A stretch of 64,000 nucleotides of DNA from Salegentibacter salarius. GTDB lineage: Bacteria > Bacteroidota > Bacteroidia > Flavobacteriales > Flavobacteriaceae. The notes under the pieces were generated by a model. It saw nothing but the letters and a program-made list of their open reading frames with translations, did not search any database and was not told where the DNA came from. The DNA lies in NCBI RefSeq assembly GCF_900168265.1, contig NZ_FVZF01000013.1:24415-88414 (forward strand). The letters run 5' to 3'. Shown here in pieces: positions 45,679 through 56,234 of the stretch (position 1 is the stretch's first letter; each line of letters begins with the position of its first letter). Position numbers and translations under genes: made by a program.

Positions 45679-47163
45679 TTATTTAATCGAGAACGTAGTG
45701 CCTTCTTTCCCGTCTTTAAGCTGAATACCCATTTCTTGTAATTGATCTCTTATCTGGTCGCTTAAAGCAAAATCTTTATTATTTCTTGCTTCAGCTCGCA
45801 GTTTTATAAGCAATTCTACTGTTGAAGAAAGCTTATCTGAAGTATCATTATTTTCAGAAACTTTGTTTAAAAGACCTAAAACGTCAAACATAAAAGCTGA
45901 CATTGTTTTTTGCAATTCCTCTTTATCTTCTGAAGTAATTGTAGCAGCTTCTTCCTTGATGTTGTTGATCATTTTAACCGCATCAAAAAGTTTAGCGATT
46001 AATATCGGGCTGTTAAAATCATCGTTCATCGCATCGTAGCAAGACTGTTTCCAGCTCTTGATATCTACGCTGGATTTATCTGAAACCGGAAGCTCATCTA
46101 TCGCGTGGTAAGCATCCATCAATCGGTAGAAACCTTTTTCGCTTGCTTTTAAAGCTTCATCTGAAAAATCCAGAATGCTACGGTAATTCGCCTGAAGCAT
46201 AAAGAATCGGGTCACATTGGGTGAAAATGGTTTGTCTAAAACATCATTATTTCCGGAGAAAATTTCTTCAGGAAGAATATTATTGCCGGTACTTTTAGCC
46301 ATTTTCTTACCGTTTAAAGTAAGCATATTGGCGTGTAGCCAATAATGAACAGGGTTTTTGCCTGTAGCAGCTTCTCCCTGGGCAATTTCGCATTCGTGGT
46401 GTGGAAATTTTAGATCCATTCCGCCGCCGTGAATATCAAATTCTTCACCCAAATATTTTGTACTCATCACGGTGCACTCTAAATGCCAGCCAGGAAAACC
46501 ATCGCTCCAGGGCGAAGGCCAGCGCATAATATGCTGTGGCTCGGCTTTTTTCCAAAGTGCAAAATCCTGCGGATTCTTCTTATCACTCTGTGCGGCAAGT
46601 TCGCGGGTGTTAGCGATCATATTATCAATATCCCTTCCGCTTAGCTTGCCATAATGGTTGGTTTCGTTGAATTTCTTTACATCAAAATAAACCGATCCAT
46701 TTACCTCGTAGGCAAATCCTTTTTCGATGATGGTTTTAATGATCTCAATTTGCTCAACAATATGGCCGGTAGCCGTAGGCTCTATACTTGGCGGCAGGTT
46801 ATTGAATTTCTGCAGAATATTATGAAAATCTATGGTGTAGCGTTGCACTACTTCCATAGGTTCTATTTGTTCTAAACGTGCTTTTTTTGCAATTCTATCT
46901 TCACCGCTATCGGCATCATTTTCAAGGTGACCGGCATCGGTAATATTTCTAACATATCTTACTTTATATCCCAAATGCTTCAGGTAACGAAAAACAAGAT
47001 CGAAAGAGATAAAAGTTCGGCAATTACCTAAATGAACATTACTGTAAACAGTAGGGCCGCAAACATACATTCCAACGTTTCCTTCGTTTATGGGTTTAAA
47101 GACTTCCTTTTCCCCCGTCATAGAATTGTACATTTTCAAGCTTTGTTCCTGGTATAGCGCCAT
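45679..47163 (-). CDS. cysS: Cysteinyl-tRNA synthetase
   Basis: CysRS charges tRNA-Cys. The 494-residue class I synthetase has [19 protein letters not shown], in which Cys is a zinc ligand and HLGN is the HIGH-type motif. The zinc site continues with WHLECTVMS and HHECEIAQ. The KMSKS loop appears as KMAKST. The anticodon-binding DALR-like helical region forms the C-terminus. KMAKS is a conservative variant that I believe is common in Bacteroidota. The downstream neighbour is yidD, 18 bases away. Confidence 0.95.
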   Translation of the reverse strand: MALYQEQSLKMYNSMTGEKEVFKPINEGNVGMYVCGPTVYSNVHLGNCRTFISFDLVFRYLKHLGYKVRYVRNITDAGHLENDADSGEDRIAKKARLEQIEPMEVVQRYTIDFHNILQKFNNLPPSIEPTATGHIVEQIEIIKTIIEKGFAYEVNGSVYFDVKKFNETNHYGKLSGRDIDNMIANTRELAAQSDKKNPQDFALWKKAEPQHIMRWPSPWSDGFPGWHLECTVMSTKYLGEEFDIHGGGMDLKFPHHECEIAQGEAATGKNPVHYWLHANMLTLNGKKMAKSTGNNILPEEIFSGNNDVLDKPFSPNVTRFFMLQANYRSILDFSDEALKASEKGFYRLMDAYHAIDELPVSDKSSVDIKSWKQSCYDAMNDDFNSPILIAKLFDAVKMINNIKEEAATITSEDKEELQKTMSAFMFDVLGLLNKVSENNDTSDKLSSTVELLIKLRAEARNNKDFALSDQIRDQLQEMGIQLKDGKEGTTFSIK

Positions 47164-47200
47164 AGATAGTTAGTTGTTGGTTATTAAGAAATAGAATTTT

Positions 47201-47878
47201 TTAAAAAATAGTGTCTAATTTTATATAGTCAAGGAATTCTCTTTTTACAGATTTTTCTTTGAAAGCTCCGCCAAATTCACTGGTTACGGTGCTACTGTCT
47301 ATATCCCTAATTCCGCGGCTGTTCACGCAAAGGTGCTTGGCATCTACAACACAAGCAACATCTGGAGTACCCAAAGCTTTTTGTAATTCCTGAACAATTT
47401 GCATCGTCATTCGCTCCTGTACCTGTGGTCTTTTCGCGAAATAATCTACAATTCGGTTCATTTTAGAAAGGCCTATTACACGACCTTTAGAAATATAGGC
47501 CACGTGAGCTTTTCCAACTATAGGAAGTAAATGGTGTTCGCAGGTAGAATACACGGTGATATTCTTTTCTACCAACATTTCGCCATATTTATATTTGTTT
47601 TCAAAAGTTGATGCAATGGGTTTTCTCTCCGGATTTAAACCTGCAAAAATCTCATTTACAAACATTTTGGCCACCCGTTGTGGAGTTCCCTTCAGACTAT
47701 CGTCTGTAAGATCAAGGCCTAAAGTTTCCATAATATGTTTTACATCTTTATTGATGAGCGCTACTTTTTCAATATCACTCAGTTCAAAAGCATCTTCACG
47801 AATAGGGGTTTGTGCACTGCTTCCTACATGTGCATCTCCCTGCTCATCAATTTCATTCAAAATTTTGTCTATTTTCAT
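47201..47878 (-). CDS. folE: GTP cyclohydrolase I
   Basis: FolE converts GTP to dihydroneopterin triphosphate, the first step of folate biosynthesis. The 225-residue product, read from the ATG at 47878, has the zinc motif CEHHLLPIVGKAHVAYI, with Cys and two His. SKMNRIVDYFAKRPQVQERMT, GVACVVDAKHLC-like DVACVVDAKHLCVNSRGIRD and a C-terminal SEFGGAF region follow. An upstream in-frame TTG at 47923 would add 15 residues, but it lies inside the likely -7 box (TATCTTTG). The ATG is therefore preferred. Confidence 0.93.
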   Translation of the reverse strand: MKIDKILNEIDEQGDAHVGSSAQTPIREDAFELSDIEKVALINKDVKHIMETLGLDLTDDSLKGTPQRVAKMFVNEIFAGLNPERKPIASTFENKYKYGEMLVEKNITVYSTCEHHLLPIVGKAHVAYISKGRVIGLSKMNRIVDYFAKRPQVQERMTMQIVQELQKALGTPDVACVVDAKHLCVNSRGIRDIDSSTVTSEFGGAFKEKSVKREFLDYIKLDTIF

Positions 47879-47920
47879 ACCGTTTTTACAATAATAGTCG
47901 TAAACCGATTGTTTGGCTTG

Positions 47921-47928
47921 CAAAGATA
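47921..47928 (-). promoter_or_regulatory. Candidate -7 element of folE
   Basis: On the minus strand this is TATCTTTG, 42 bases before the ATG at 47878. It contains the TTG that could otherwise be read as an earlier start. No -33 TTG is seen at the usual distance. Confidence 0.45.
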
Positions 47929-48009
47929 CATATTTAATAGGTTTTTATGTAATCATAAAAGACTGGGATTAAATAGATATTTGTTATTTTGTAAGTTCTT
48001 AAACCTATT

Positions 48010-49851
48010 ATGAAACAAGGATCTCTACTTCTCTTTTGTATTTTTCTTCTTTGCGGAAGTGTGCAGGTGGTTTTTGGCCAGGGTAGTTCTTGCGAAAGTT
48101 TAGATCCTTTTTGTGCCGGTAATGAAGAGCTGGTGTTTCCTAATTCCAATATAAATAATAGTAATCAGGCTAACGGGCAGCCCGGCCCAGATTATGGGTG
48201 TTTACTTTCGCAGCCATATCCCGCCTGGTTTTATCTGCAAGTGGAACAAACGGGAGATTTAAGATTTAATATTTCACAGTTTCAAAATGAAGATGGTAGC
48301 GGTTCGCAATATGATGTAGACTATATTGTTTGGGGGCCATTTGAGCGAACAGATAATTATTGTGAAGATGAATCTCTAAGCGCGCAGAAGATTGTGGATT
48401 GTAGCTATGAGCCCGATACGGTGGAACAAATGAATATTCTTAATGCCGAAGCCGGAGAAGTTTACGTGGTGCTAATTACTAATTATGAAGAACTTCCCGG
48501 GTTTATAAGTTTACGGCAAACCAATGCTAATCAGCCTAATTCTGGTTCTACAGATTGTGGTATTTTAGACGAGGTGCTAGGGCCTGATAGGTTTCTTTGT
48601 GGTAAAACTGAAACAACTTTAGATGCCACTACAGATGGGGTGGCGTTTTATGAATGGTACCGATTTGATGAAAATATAAACGATTTTCAATTGATAGCAG
48701 GAGAGGAAGAATCAACATTAACGATAGATGATTCCGGACGCTATAAAGTGATCGTTTATGAAAATCAAACTTTACGTCCCGATGAAGATGAGATTGAAGT
48801 CAGCTTTTATAGTGAGCCAATAGCAAATACTCCAGAAGATCTCTATATATGCGACCCCAATCAAACGAGTATAGACCTAACTTTAACTTCAGCAGAAATT
48901 TTAGCCGGAAATACTTCCGAAGAAAATTATAGGGTGAACTTTTATGAATCTTTAGAGGATCTGGAAGATGAAAATTCTATTGAAAATCCATCGGCCTTCC
49001 CAATTGAAGAAACTAGTGAAATTTTTGCCCAGGTAGAAGGAGTGGAAAGCGGTTGCCTTTCTCAGGAAGTTTCATTTAATGTAGAGCTAGAGCTGCTTCC
49101 TGAAAATTATCTTCCCGCCGAAAGCGTGATTTGTGTAGACCTTAGTGGCGATATCACTCAACAAATTGAAATAGGCGAAGTTCCTGGGAATAATTATACT
49201 TACGAGTGGCTTGCTAATGGGACGGTGATTAGTACCAATGCTTTATTAGATTTCACGGAAATCCCAGAGGCTGAAACTATAGAGCTTATTGTCACCAATT
49301 CCCAGTCTGGCTGCAGCGTGAAATTTCAAACAGATCTTGCTGTTTATTCCAGGCCCGAAAGTGTTTTGGTTGAAATTGAAGGCAGCGATTTCACCGGTGG
49401 TTACGTAATTACTGCAGAAGCCGTGCCCGGTCTGGGGGATGAAACTACTTACGAGTATCGCTTAGATGAAGGTGTTTGGCAGGAAAATCCCGTTTTTAGA
49501 AATTTAAATCCCGGTTATCATACTATTAGTGCCCGCGATATAAATGGCTGCGGAATTACAACTTCAAATGAATTCTTCCTGGTGGGTTATCCGCGTTTCT
49601 TCACTCCAAATGGCGATGGATATAATGATACCTGGAATATTGACAATACCGCTGAAATTCAAATCTTAGAACTTTATATTTTTGATCGCTACGGAAAACT
49701 ATTAAAGGAATTATCGCCCGGTGGCCAGGGCTGGGATGGTACTTATAACGGCCGGTCCTTACCCGCAGATGATTATTGGTTTAGAGTAGAGTTTGAAATG
49801 CTGGATGGCACTCGTGATCATTTTGGGGCTAATTTTACTTTAAAAAGATAA
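48010..49851 (+). CDS. Secreted protein with type B T9SS sorting domain
   Basis: The 613-residue protein has a signal peptide (residues 1-24, ending VVFGQ). The middle part consists of beta-rich, Ig-like repeats with several cysteine-bearing segments (about residues 190-510), and an N-terminal cysteine-rich domain begins SSCESLDPFCAGNEELVFPNS. The last 85 residues are a gliding-motility-associated C-terminal domain, starting FFTPNGDGYNDTWNIDN and continuing with ELYIFDRYGKLL, GWDGTYNGRSLPADDYWF and FTLKR. This domain routes proteins through the type IX secretion system to the surface. It is probably a surface adhesin or structural protein, but no enzymatic domain is visible. It lies alone between folE and the gltBD unit. 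Confidence 0.92.
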   Translation: MKQGSLLLFCIFLLCGSVQVVFGQGSSCESLDPFCAGNEELVFPNSNINNSNQANGQPGPDYGCLLSQPYPAWFYLQVEQTGDLRFNISQFQNEDGSGSQYDVDYIVWGPFERTDNYCEDESLSAQKIVDCSYEPDTVEQMNILNAEAGEVYVVLITNYEELPGFISLRQTNANQPNSGSTDCGILDEVLGPDRFLCGKTETTLDATTDGVAFYEWYRFDENINDFQLIAGEEESTLTIDDSGRYKVIVYENQTLRPDEDEIEVSFYSEPIANTPEDLYICDPNQTSIDLTLTSAEILAGNTSEENYRVNFYESLEDLEDENSIENPSAFPIEETSEIFAQVEGVESGCLSQEVSFNVELELLPENYLPAESVICVDLSGDITQQIEIGEVPGNNYTYEWLANGTVISTNALLDFTEIPEAETIELIVTNSQSGCSVKFQTDLAVYSRPESVLVEIEGSDFTGGYVITAEAVPGLGDETTYEYRLDEGVWQENPVFRNLNPGYHTISARDINGCGITTSNEFFLVGYPRFFTPNGDGYNDTWNIDNTAEIQILELYIFDRYGKLLKELSPGGQGWDGTYNGRSLPADDYWFRVEFEMLDGTRDHFGANFTLKR

Positions 49852-49852
49852 A

Positions 49853-49980
49853 TGGCTGTTTGAAAGTTTATTTTAATCGTCATCCTGAACTTGGTTCAGG
49901 ATCTAAGATGTTGGCAATTAAAACATGTTAGAAGCTGAACCAAGTTCAGCTTGACGGAAATAAGATTTTTCAAACAGCCA
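49853..49980. repeat. Paired-hairpin intergenic repeat, long form, copy D
   Basis: The 128-base element has perfect 13-base terminal inverted repeats TGGCTGTTTGAAA/TTTCAAACAGCCA enclosing a 79-base core (CGTCA at 49878 to TGACG at 49956). The core has the ATCCTGAAC/GTTCAGGAT hairpin first and the AAGCTGAAC/GTTCAGCTT hairpin second, the reverse complement of the copies at 12085 and 33349. It fills the gap between the convergent T9SS-substrate gene and gltD. Confidence 0.82.
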
Positions 49981-50010
49981 CTTTAACCCACAATTTATTC
50001 AAAATCCAAA

Positions 50011-51471
50011 TTAAGCAGCGGGAAGGTCGCCTTCCCCTTTTCTTGGCAACATAGATTTTCCCATTAAGTATTTGTCTACGTGGTATGCGGCTTCACGGCC
50101 TTCAGAAATTGCCCAAACAATTAAGGATTGTCCACGGCGCATATCTCCGGCAGTAAAGATATTTGGTATGTTGGTTTGGTAACCTTCATCTCCTTTAATA
50201 TTTGTTCTGCTATCCAGTTCAAGGCCTAATTGCTCGCTTAATGTTTTTTCAGGTCCGGTAAATCCTAAAGCTAGAAGTACCAGCTCACAAGGCCACTCTT
50301 TTTCTGAGCCTTCAACTTCTTTAAGTTGTGGTCTTCCATTTTTACCTTTTACCCATTCTATATTTACGGTTTTTAAAGCTTTTAAATTACCCTCTTTATC
50401 CCGAATAAACTCTTTGGTATTAATACTCCAGTTACGCTCTACACCTTCTTCGTGAGAAGAAGTGGTTTTAAGGGTAAACGGCCAGTAAGGCCAGGGATTT
50501 TCCTTGTCTCTATGTTCACTTGGAACCGGCATGATTTCAAAATTGGTAACCGATTTTGCTCCGTGGCGATTAGAAGTTCCAACACAATCTGAGCCTGTGT
50601 CACCACCACCAATTACGATCACATTTTTACCTTTAGCCGAATATTTTTCGGTTTGCTCTTTTAAACCGTCTACAACTTCATTGTTGTTTTTTAGAAAATC
50701 CATAGCCTGCATAACACCACCGCCTTCTGCACCTTCAATTGGTAGATGTCGGCGTTTGGTAGCGCCACCGCAAAGTACTACAGCATCAAATTCTTTAAGT
50801 TTTTCGGCTTCATAATTTTCACCTACGTGAACGCCGGTTTTAAATTTAATTCCTTCTTCTTTCATGACATCAACCCTACGGTCAATTACATGTTTTTCCA
50901 TTTTAAAATCGGGAATTCCGTATCGCAATAATCCGCCAACTTTATTGTCGCGCTCAAAGACGGTGACCTCGTGACCAGCACGGTTAAGTTGTTGTGCCGC
51001 TGCAAGGCCGGCAGGGCCCGAACCTACTACTGCCGCGGTTTTCCCGGTTCTGGATTTTGGAGGTTGTGGAGTGATCCATCCTTCTTTAAATCCGCGTTCT
51101 ACAATGTATTTTTCAATAAGTTCAATCGCCACCGGCGGATCTGTAATTCCCAATACACAAGCAGATTCGCAAGGTGCCGGGCATAATCTTCCGGTAAATT
51201 CAGGGAAATTATTTGTTCCGTGTAGAATTTTAAGCGCTTTCTTCCAGTCGTTTTTATAAACCGCGTGGTTAAAATCCGGAATCAAGTTTCCAACCGGGCA
51301 ACCGCTGTGACAAAACGGAATCCCGCAATCCATACATCGCGCTCCCTGGTCGCCAAGTTCTTCTGGCGACATTTCTTTCGTGAATTCTTTGTAATCTTTT
51401 ACTCGTTTCTCAACAGCTTCTGTCTCTTCAACCTTGCGGTCGTATTCCATAAAACCTCTTATCTTACCCAT
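50011..51471 (-). CDS. gltD: Glutamate synthase small subunit
   Basis: GltD is the NAD(P)H- and FAD-binding subunit that supplies electrons to GltB. The 486-residue protein has the N-terminal [4Fe-4S] cysteine cluster region RCMDCGIPFCHSGCPVGN, followed by CPAPCESACVLGI. The FAD loop is VVGSGPAGLAAAQQLNRAGH. The NAD(P)H loop is NVIVIGGGDTGSDCVGTSNRH, given here in part. It ends with PNIFTAGDMRRGQSLIVWAI. The gene lies two bases after gltB on the same strand, forming a gltB-gltD operon. Confidence 0.95.
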   Translation of the reverse strand: MGKIRGFMEYDRKVEETEAVEKRVKDYKEFTKEMSPEELGDQGARCMDCGIPFCHSGCPVGNLIPDFNHAVYKNDWKKALKILHGTNNFPEFTGRLCPAPCESACVLGITDPPVAIELIEKYIVERGFKEGWITPQPPKSRTGKTAAVVGSGPAGLAAAQQLNRAGHEVTVFERDNKVGGLLRYGIPDFKMEKHVIDRRVDVMKEEGIKFKTGVHVGENYEAEKLKEFDAVVLCGGATKRRHLPIEGAEGGGVMQAMDFLKNNNEVVDGLKEQTEKYSAKGKNVIVIGGGDTGSDCVGTSNRHGAKSVTNFEIMPVPSEHRDKENPWPYWPFTLKTTSSHEEGVERNWSINTKEFIRDKEGNLKALKTVNIEWVKGKNGRPQLKEVEGSEKEWPCELVLLALGFTGPEKTLSEQLGLELDSRTNIKGDEGYQTNIPNIFTAGDMRRGQSLIVWAISEGREAAYHVDKYLMGKSMLPRKGEGDLPAA

Positions 51472-51473
51472 AA

Positions 51474-54400
51474 TTATGCTGTTTTGAGTTCTTTTTGTTC
51501 TTGTTTCATTTTCTCTTCTTCCATTTTCTGCAAGGCCTTTTTAAATTCTGTAGGCATTACTTTTATGAATTTGCCTGAACTCTCTTTCCAATTTTCAAGA
51601 ATTTCACTGGCCACATCACTTTCGGTATATTGATAGTGATTTGCAATAAGTTCTTTGAGCTCTTCTTTATTTTCTTCGGAAGGGTCTTCTAAACCAATCA
51701 TTTCCATATTGAAATTGTTATTATCCAGGCTGTTGTCGGGATTATATATATAAGCAATTCCTCCGCTCATTCCGGCAGCGAAATTTCTTCCTATAGTTCC
51801 TAAAATTACAGCAACTCCTCCAGTCATATATTCACAACCGTGGTCGCCAATTCCTTCAATAACTGCTTTTGCGCCGGAGTTTCTTACGCAGAAACGCTCA
51901 CCACCAATTCCATTGATATATGCTTCTCCATCTGTAGCGCCATAAAGGGCCACATTTCCAATGATTACATTTTCATTAGATTTAAAAGATGCTTCTTTTG
52001 GTTTTCTAACGCTTAAAGTTGCTCCTGAAAGACCTTTCCCTAAATAATCGTTTGAATTCCCATTGATATTCATCGTTAGGCCTTTAGTAGCAAATGCTCC
52101 AAAACTTTGCCCGCCGGAACCTGTGAAATTTAAAGTAAGCGTACCATTAGGCAAACCTTTTGCTCCGTGAATCTTTGAAATCTCATTACTCAAAATAGCC
52201 CCGGTAGTACGGTTGATATTACTAATTGGGAAATCCAGACTCATTTTTTCTTTTCGGTAAATTGCCGGATGCGCTTGTTTTAAAATTTCAAAATCCAACA
52301 CATTTTCCAGGTTGTGATCCTGGGTTTCGGTATTGTATAGCGGCATATCTTCATCAATTTTCGGCTTATACAGAATGTTGGAAAGATCTAATCCCTGCGC
52401 TTTATAATGTTCTATAGCCCGGTTCATATCTAACTTCTGGCTTTGACCCACCATTTCATTGATACTTCTAAAGCCAAGATCGGCCATTATTTGTCTTAAT
52501 TCCTGGGCTATGAAATACATAAAGTTGATCACATCTTCAGGCGTACCTTTAAATTTCTTTCTAAGTTCAGGATCTTGCGTAGCAATTCCCACGGGACAAG
52601 TATTTAAATGGCAGGCGCGCATCATAATACACCCGGAGGCTACAAGCGGTGCGGTGGAGAAACCAAATTCTTCAGCTCCTAGCAACGCAGCGATAGCCAC
52701 ATCCCGACCGGTTTTTAACTGGCCGTCACATTCTACAACAATTCTGTTTCTAAGATTATTGATAAGCAGTGTTTGCTGAGCTTCGGCAATTCCTAGTTCC
52801 CAGGGCAAACCTGCGTGGCGCAGGGAAGTCAGGGGAGAAGCTCCCGTACCGCCATCATAACCTGAAATTAAAACCACATCGGCTTTTGCTTTTGCTACAC
52901 CGGCGGCAATAGTTCCCACGCCAACTTTAGAAACCAGTTTAACATTGATCCTGGCTTCGCGATTTGCGTTTTTAAGGTCAAAGATCAGCTGTGCTAGATC
53001 TTCAATTGAATAAATATCGTGGTGTGGCGGTGGCGAAATTAATCCTACATAAGGAGTGGAATTTCTGGTTTTAGCAATATCAGGATTCACTTTTGGTCCC
53101 GGTAACTGCCCGCCTTCCCCGGGTTTTGCACCCTGGGCCATTTTAATTTGAATTTCTTTCGCGTTGCTTAAATAATTAATAGAAACTCCGAACCTTCCCG
53201 AAGCTACCTGCTTAATGGCAGAATTTCTCCAGTTTCCGTCAAGATCTTTATGAAAACGTTGTGGGTCTTCACCGCCTTCTCCAGAGTTACTTTTTCCCTG
53301 CATACGGTTCATGGCAACTGCAAGGTTCTCGTGCGCTTCTTTACTGATAGAACCAAAAGACATGGCTCCGGTTTTAAAGCGTTTTACGATCTCTGTCCAG
53401 GGCTCAACCTCCTCAACAGGAATAGGATTTAAGTCACGGAATTTGAACATTCCGCGAAGCGTCATTAAACGCTCGCTTTGGTCGTTTATTAATTTTGAAT
53501 ATTCTTCGTAAGCTTTAGTGCTGTTCTGTTTTACCGCTTGCTGCAGTTTTGCAACGCTGGCCGGATTGAACATATGTCTTTCTCCTGTTCTTCTCCAGCG
53601 ATAGTCTCCACCAATTTCCAGATCAAGATCGGTGTCTGTTTTCTTAGGTGCAAAGGCGTTGTCAAAACGTTTTTGAATTTCTTTTTCTATTTCATACAAT
53701 CCAATACCTTCAATTCGGGTTGGCGTATTGGTGAAATATTTATCTACAAATTTCTGGTTTAATCCAAGGATCTCAAAAATTTGCGCGCCACGATAGGAGT
53801 GAAGGGTAGAGATCCCAATTTTGTTCATAATCTTCACAATCCCTTTTCCAATGGCAACATTAAAATTCTCAACCGCTACTTCAGGATCATCAACCTCAAT
53901 TTCTTTTTCTTCTACCAGGTTGTAGATAATTTCGTTAACCATATATGGGTTAATCGCGCTGGCACCATAACCGAATAATAATGCAAAATGATGCGGTTCT
54001 CTTGGTTCTGCTGATTCTATGACAATTCCGAAGGAAGATCTTCGGTTGTATTTTTTCACGCGATGATGCACAAAGGAGCAAGCCAAAAGCGAAGGAATTG
54101 GCGCTAATTTAGGATCGGAATTTCGGTCGGTAAGAATAATTACATTACAACCATCGTCTACAGCGTCATTAATTTCATAAATAATTTCATCTAAACGAGC
54201 CTCAAGTCCGTTAAGGCCTTTTTCGGCTTCATATAATATAGAGATAGAAGCAGTCTTGAAATCTGGATGCTCTATATATTTTATCTTATCTAAATCTTCG
54301 TTAGAAATAACGGGATTTTGGATTCTTAATTTCTTGGATTGCTCCGGAATAATATCAAATAAATTTCGATCTTCCCCAATAGAAAGGCTAATATCGGTAA

Positions 54401-55997
54401 CGATCTCTTCTCTAATTCCGTCTAGAGGCGGATTGGTTACCTGGGCAAATAATTGCTTGAAATAGTTGAATAATAGCTGCGATTTATCTGAAAGTACCGC
54501 CAGTGGAATATCGGCACCCATAGAACCAATTGCTTCTTTACCTTGCGTGGCCATTGGGGTAATTATGGTTTTAATATCTTCTTGGGTATAACCGAATAAT
54601 TTTTGGCGGGTATTTATATCAATATTTTCAACCGGCGTTTTATTGCCGGTGTAAGGAACTTCAGATAGGTTTAGCAGGTTTTCATCCAGCCACTTGCGAT
54701 AAGGTCTTTCTGAAATTATTTTCTGTTTAACTTCCTTATCTTCAATAATTCGGCCTTCGTTCATGTCAACCAAAAACATTCTTCCCGGCTCTAACCTTCC
54801 GTGTCGCTCAACATTTTCGGGTTGAATTTCCAATACCCCGGTTTCCGAAGACATAATTACATAACCATCTTTTGTTAAGGTGTAGCGGGAAGGTCTAAGA
54901 CCGTTTCGGTCTAAAAGTGCACCAATATAATTTCCATCGGTAAATGGAATTGAGGCAGGCCCGTCCCAGGGCTCCATGATACAGGAGTTATATTCGTAAA
55001 ATGCCTTTTTCTCATCTTGCATGGAAGGATTTTTTTCCCATGCTTCAGGTACCATCATCATAATGGCTTCAGGTAAAGAGCGGCCGGTTTGTAAAAGTAA
55101 TTCCAGGACCATATCCATAGATGCTGAATCTGATTTTCCTTCGGGAACAATAGGCACAATTTCTTTTAAATCCTGTCCAAATTTCTCACTTTCAAAAAGC
55201 TCTTCTCGGGCTTTCATTCGGCTAAGGTTTCCTCGAAGCGTATTTATTTCTCCATTATGACACATATAGCGGAAAGGTTGTGCTAAATCCCAGGTAGGGA
55301 AAGTATTTGTGGAGAAACGTTGGTGAACCAGTGCTAGTTTGGTAACTACATCTGGTTCGTTTAGATCGCGATAGTAAACGTTAATGTCCTGCGGCATCAA
55401 CAAACCTTTGTATATAATGGTGTTGGTTGATAAACTTGGCAGGTAAAAATATTCTGATTCAGAAAGACCTGATTTTTCTATTCTATGTTCAGCGATCTTT
55501 CTGGCTGCAAATAGTTTTGCATTAAAACTTTCAGCAGAAACATCGTCTCCTTTTCCAATAAAGACCTGTTGCACATTGGGTTCAGAGAGTGAAGCAATAC
55601 TTCCCAGGCACGCTCTATTTACCGGCACTTCACGCCAGCCAATAAGATTAAGCCCCTGGCCAATTATTTCTTCTTCAAGGATCTCACGGCAAATTTTTTG
55701 CTGATTTTTAGACTGCGGAAGAAAAACCATTCCAACCGCGTATTCTTTAAAATCTGGTAATTTAAATTCACAGGTTTTTTTAAAAAAATCGTGAGGAATT
55801 TCTATCAAAATACCGGCACCGTCACCAGTCTTTCCATCTGCGCTAACTGCGCCTCTATGTTCCAGCCGAATAAGAATATCTAAGGCCTTGTGAATAATAT
55901 CGTTTGTTCTTTTGCCTTTTAGATTACATATAAATCCTGCTCCACAATTATCATGCTCAAATTCGGGTGAATAGAGCCCCTGTTTTTTTAATTTCAT
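51474..55997 (-). CDS. gltB: Glutamate synthase large subunit
   Basis: GltB makes two glutamates from glutamine and 2-oxoglutarate with electrons from GltD. The 1507-residue protein starts MKLKKQGLYSPEFEHDNCGAGF. Cys18 becomes the N-terminal nucleophile of the class II glutamine amidotransferase domain after removal of a 17-residue propeptide. The central and FMN-binding domains follow, with GAKPGEGGQLPG, ISPPPHHDIYSIEDLAQL and VLISGYDGGTGASP. The 3Fe-4S cysteines lie in GCIMMRACHLNTCPVGIATQ. The C-terminal beta-helix domain includes GGQSFGAFATKGLT. Length agrees with the family. A weak TAATTTTG lies upstream on the minus strand. Confidence 0.96.
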   Translation of the reverse strand: MKLKKQGLYSPEFEHDNCGAGFICNLKGKRTNDIIHKALDILIRLEHRGAVSADGKTGDGAGILIEIPHDFFKKTCEFKLPDFKEYAVGMVFLPQSKNQQKICREILEEEIIGQGLNLIGWREVPVNRACLGSIASLSEPNVQQVFIGKGDDVSAESFNAKLFAARKIAEHRIEKSGLSESEYFYLPSLSTNTIIYKGLLMPQDINVYYRDLNEPDVVTKLALVHQRFSTNTFPTWDLAQPFRYMCHNGEINTLRGNLSRMKAREELFESEKFGQDLKEIVPIVPEGKSDSASMDMVLELLLQTGRSLPEAIMMMVPEAWEKNPSMQDEKKAFYEYNSCIMEPWDGPASIPFTDGNYIGALLDRNGLRPSRYTLTKDGYVIMSSETGVLEIQPENVERHGRLEPGRMFLVDMNEGRIIEDKEVKQKIISERPYRKWLDENLLNLSEVPYTGNKTPVENIDINTRQKLFGYTQEDIKTIITPMATQGKEAIGSMGADIPLAVLSDKSQLLFNYFKQLFAQVTNPPLDGIREEIVTDISLSIGEDRNLFDIIPEQSKKLRIQNPVISNEDLDKIKYIEHPDFKTASISILYEAEKGLNGLEARLDEIIYEINDAVDDGCNVIILTDRNSDPKLAPIPSLLACSFVHHRVKKYNRRSSFGIVIESAEPREPHHFALLFGYGASAINPYMVNEIIYNLVEEKEIEVDDPEVAVENFNVAIGKGIVKIMNKIGISTLHSYRGAQIFEILGLNQKFVDKYFTNTPTRIEGIGLYEIEKEIQKRFDNAFAPKKTDTDLDLEIGGDYRWRRTGERHMFNPASVAKLQQAVKQNSTKAYEEYSKLINDQSERLMTLRGMFKFRDLNPIPVEEVEPWTEIVKRFKTGAMSFGSISKEAHENLAVAMNRMQGKSNSGEGGEDPQRFHKDLDGNWRNSAIKQVASGRFGVSINYLSNAKEIQIKMAQGAKPGEGGQLPGPKVNPDIAKTRNSTPYVGLISPPPHHDIYSIEDLAQLIFDLKNANREARINVKLVSKVGVGTIAAGVAKAKADVVLISGYDGGTGASPLTSLRHAGLPWELGIAEAQQTLLINNLRNRIVVECDGQLKTGRDVAIAALLGAEEFGFSTAPLVASGCIMMRACHLNTCPVGIATQDPELRKKFKGTPEDVINFMYFIAQELRQIMADLGFRSINEMVGQSQKLDMNRAIEHYKAQGLDLSNILYKPKIDEDMPLYNTETQDHNLENVLDFEILKQAHPAIYRKEKMSLDFPISNINRTTGAILSNEISKIHGAKGLPNGTLTLNFTGSGGQSFGAFATKGLTMNINGNSNDYLGKGLSGATLSVRKPKEASFKSNENVIIGNVALYGATDGEAYINGIGGERFCVRNSGAKAVIEGIGDHGCEYMTGGVAVILGTIGRNFAAGMSGGIAYIYNPDNSLDNNNFNMEMIGLEDPSEENKEELKELIANHYQYTESDVASEILENWKESSGKFIKVMPTEFKKALQKMEEEKMKQEQKELKTA

Positions 55998-56182
55998 GTC
56001 CTTTTCGTCCTTAAGTTATCGTCTCAAAATTACCTAATTAGATAAATAATATGAAGCGTTTATCTCTTAAAGTAAGAAGAAATTCACTAAAATCAATTAA
56101 AATTATTATAAATGATAATTATATAATTTGACCCCTTTAATATTATAAATTCTATAAAATTCATGGTTCATTTTTGGGCATA

Positions 56183-56213
56183 AAAAAGCCCGGTTTAGAA
56201 AAAACCGGGCTTT
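56183..56213 (-). terminator. Rho-independent terminator after the acyl-CoA dehydrogenase gene
   Basis: Read on the minus strand, AAAGCCCGGTTT pairs with AAACCGGGCTTT around a short loop and runs into a T-rich tail. It ends the acyl-CoA dehydrogenase transcript. The remaining 56000-56180 region is AT-rich with nothing else recognised. Confidence 0.85.
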
Positions 56214-56234
56214 AAAATAATGAGATGGGAAATA

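Noticed and set aside
47879..47923. N-terminal extension of folE from a TTG
   Set aside because: The TTG is inside a TATCTTTG promoter-like box, and the ATG at 47878 gives a normal-length enzyme.
53250..55260. Several plus-strand ORFs opposite gltB
   Set aside because: They lie fully inside a well-supported 1507-residue gene on the other strand and show no family features.
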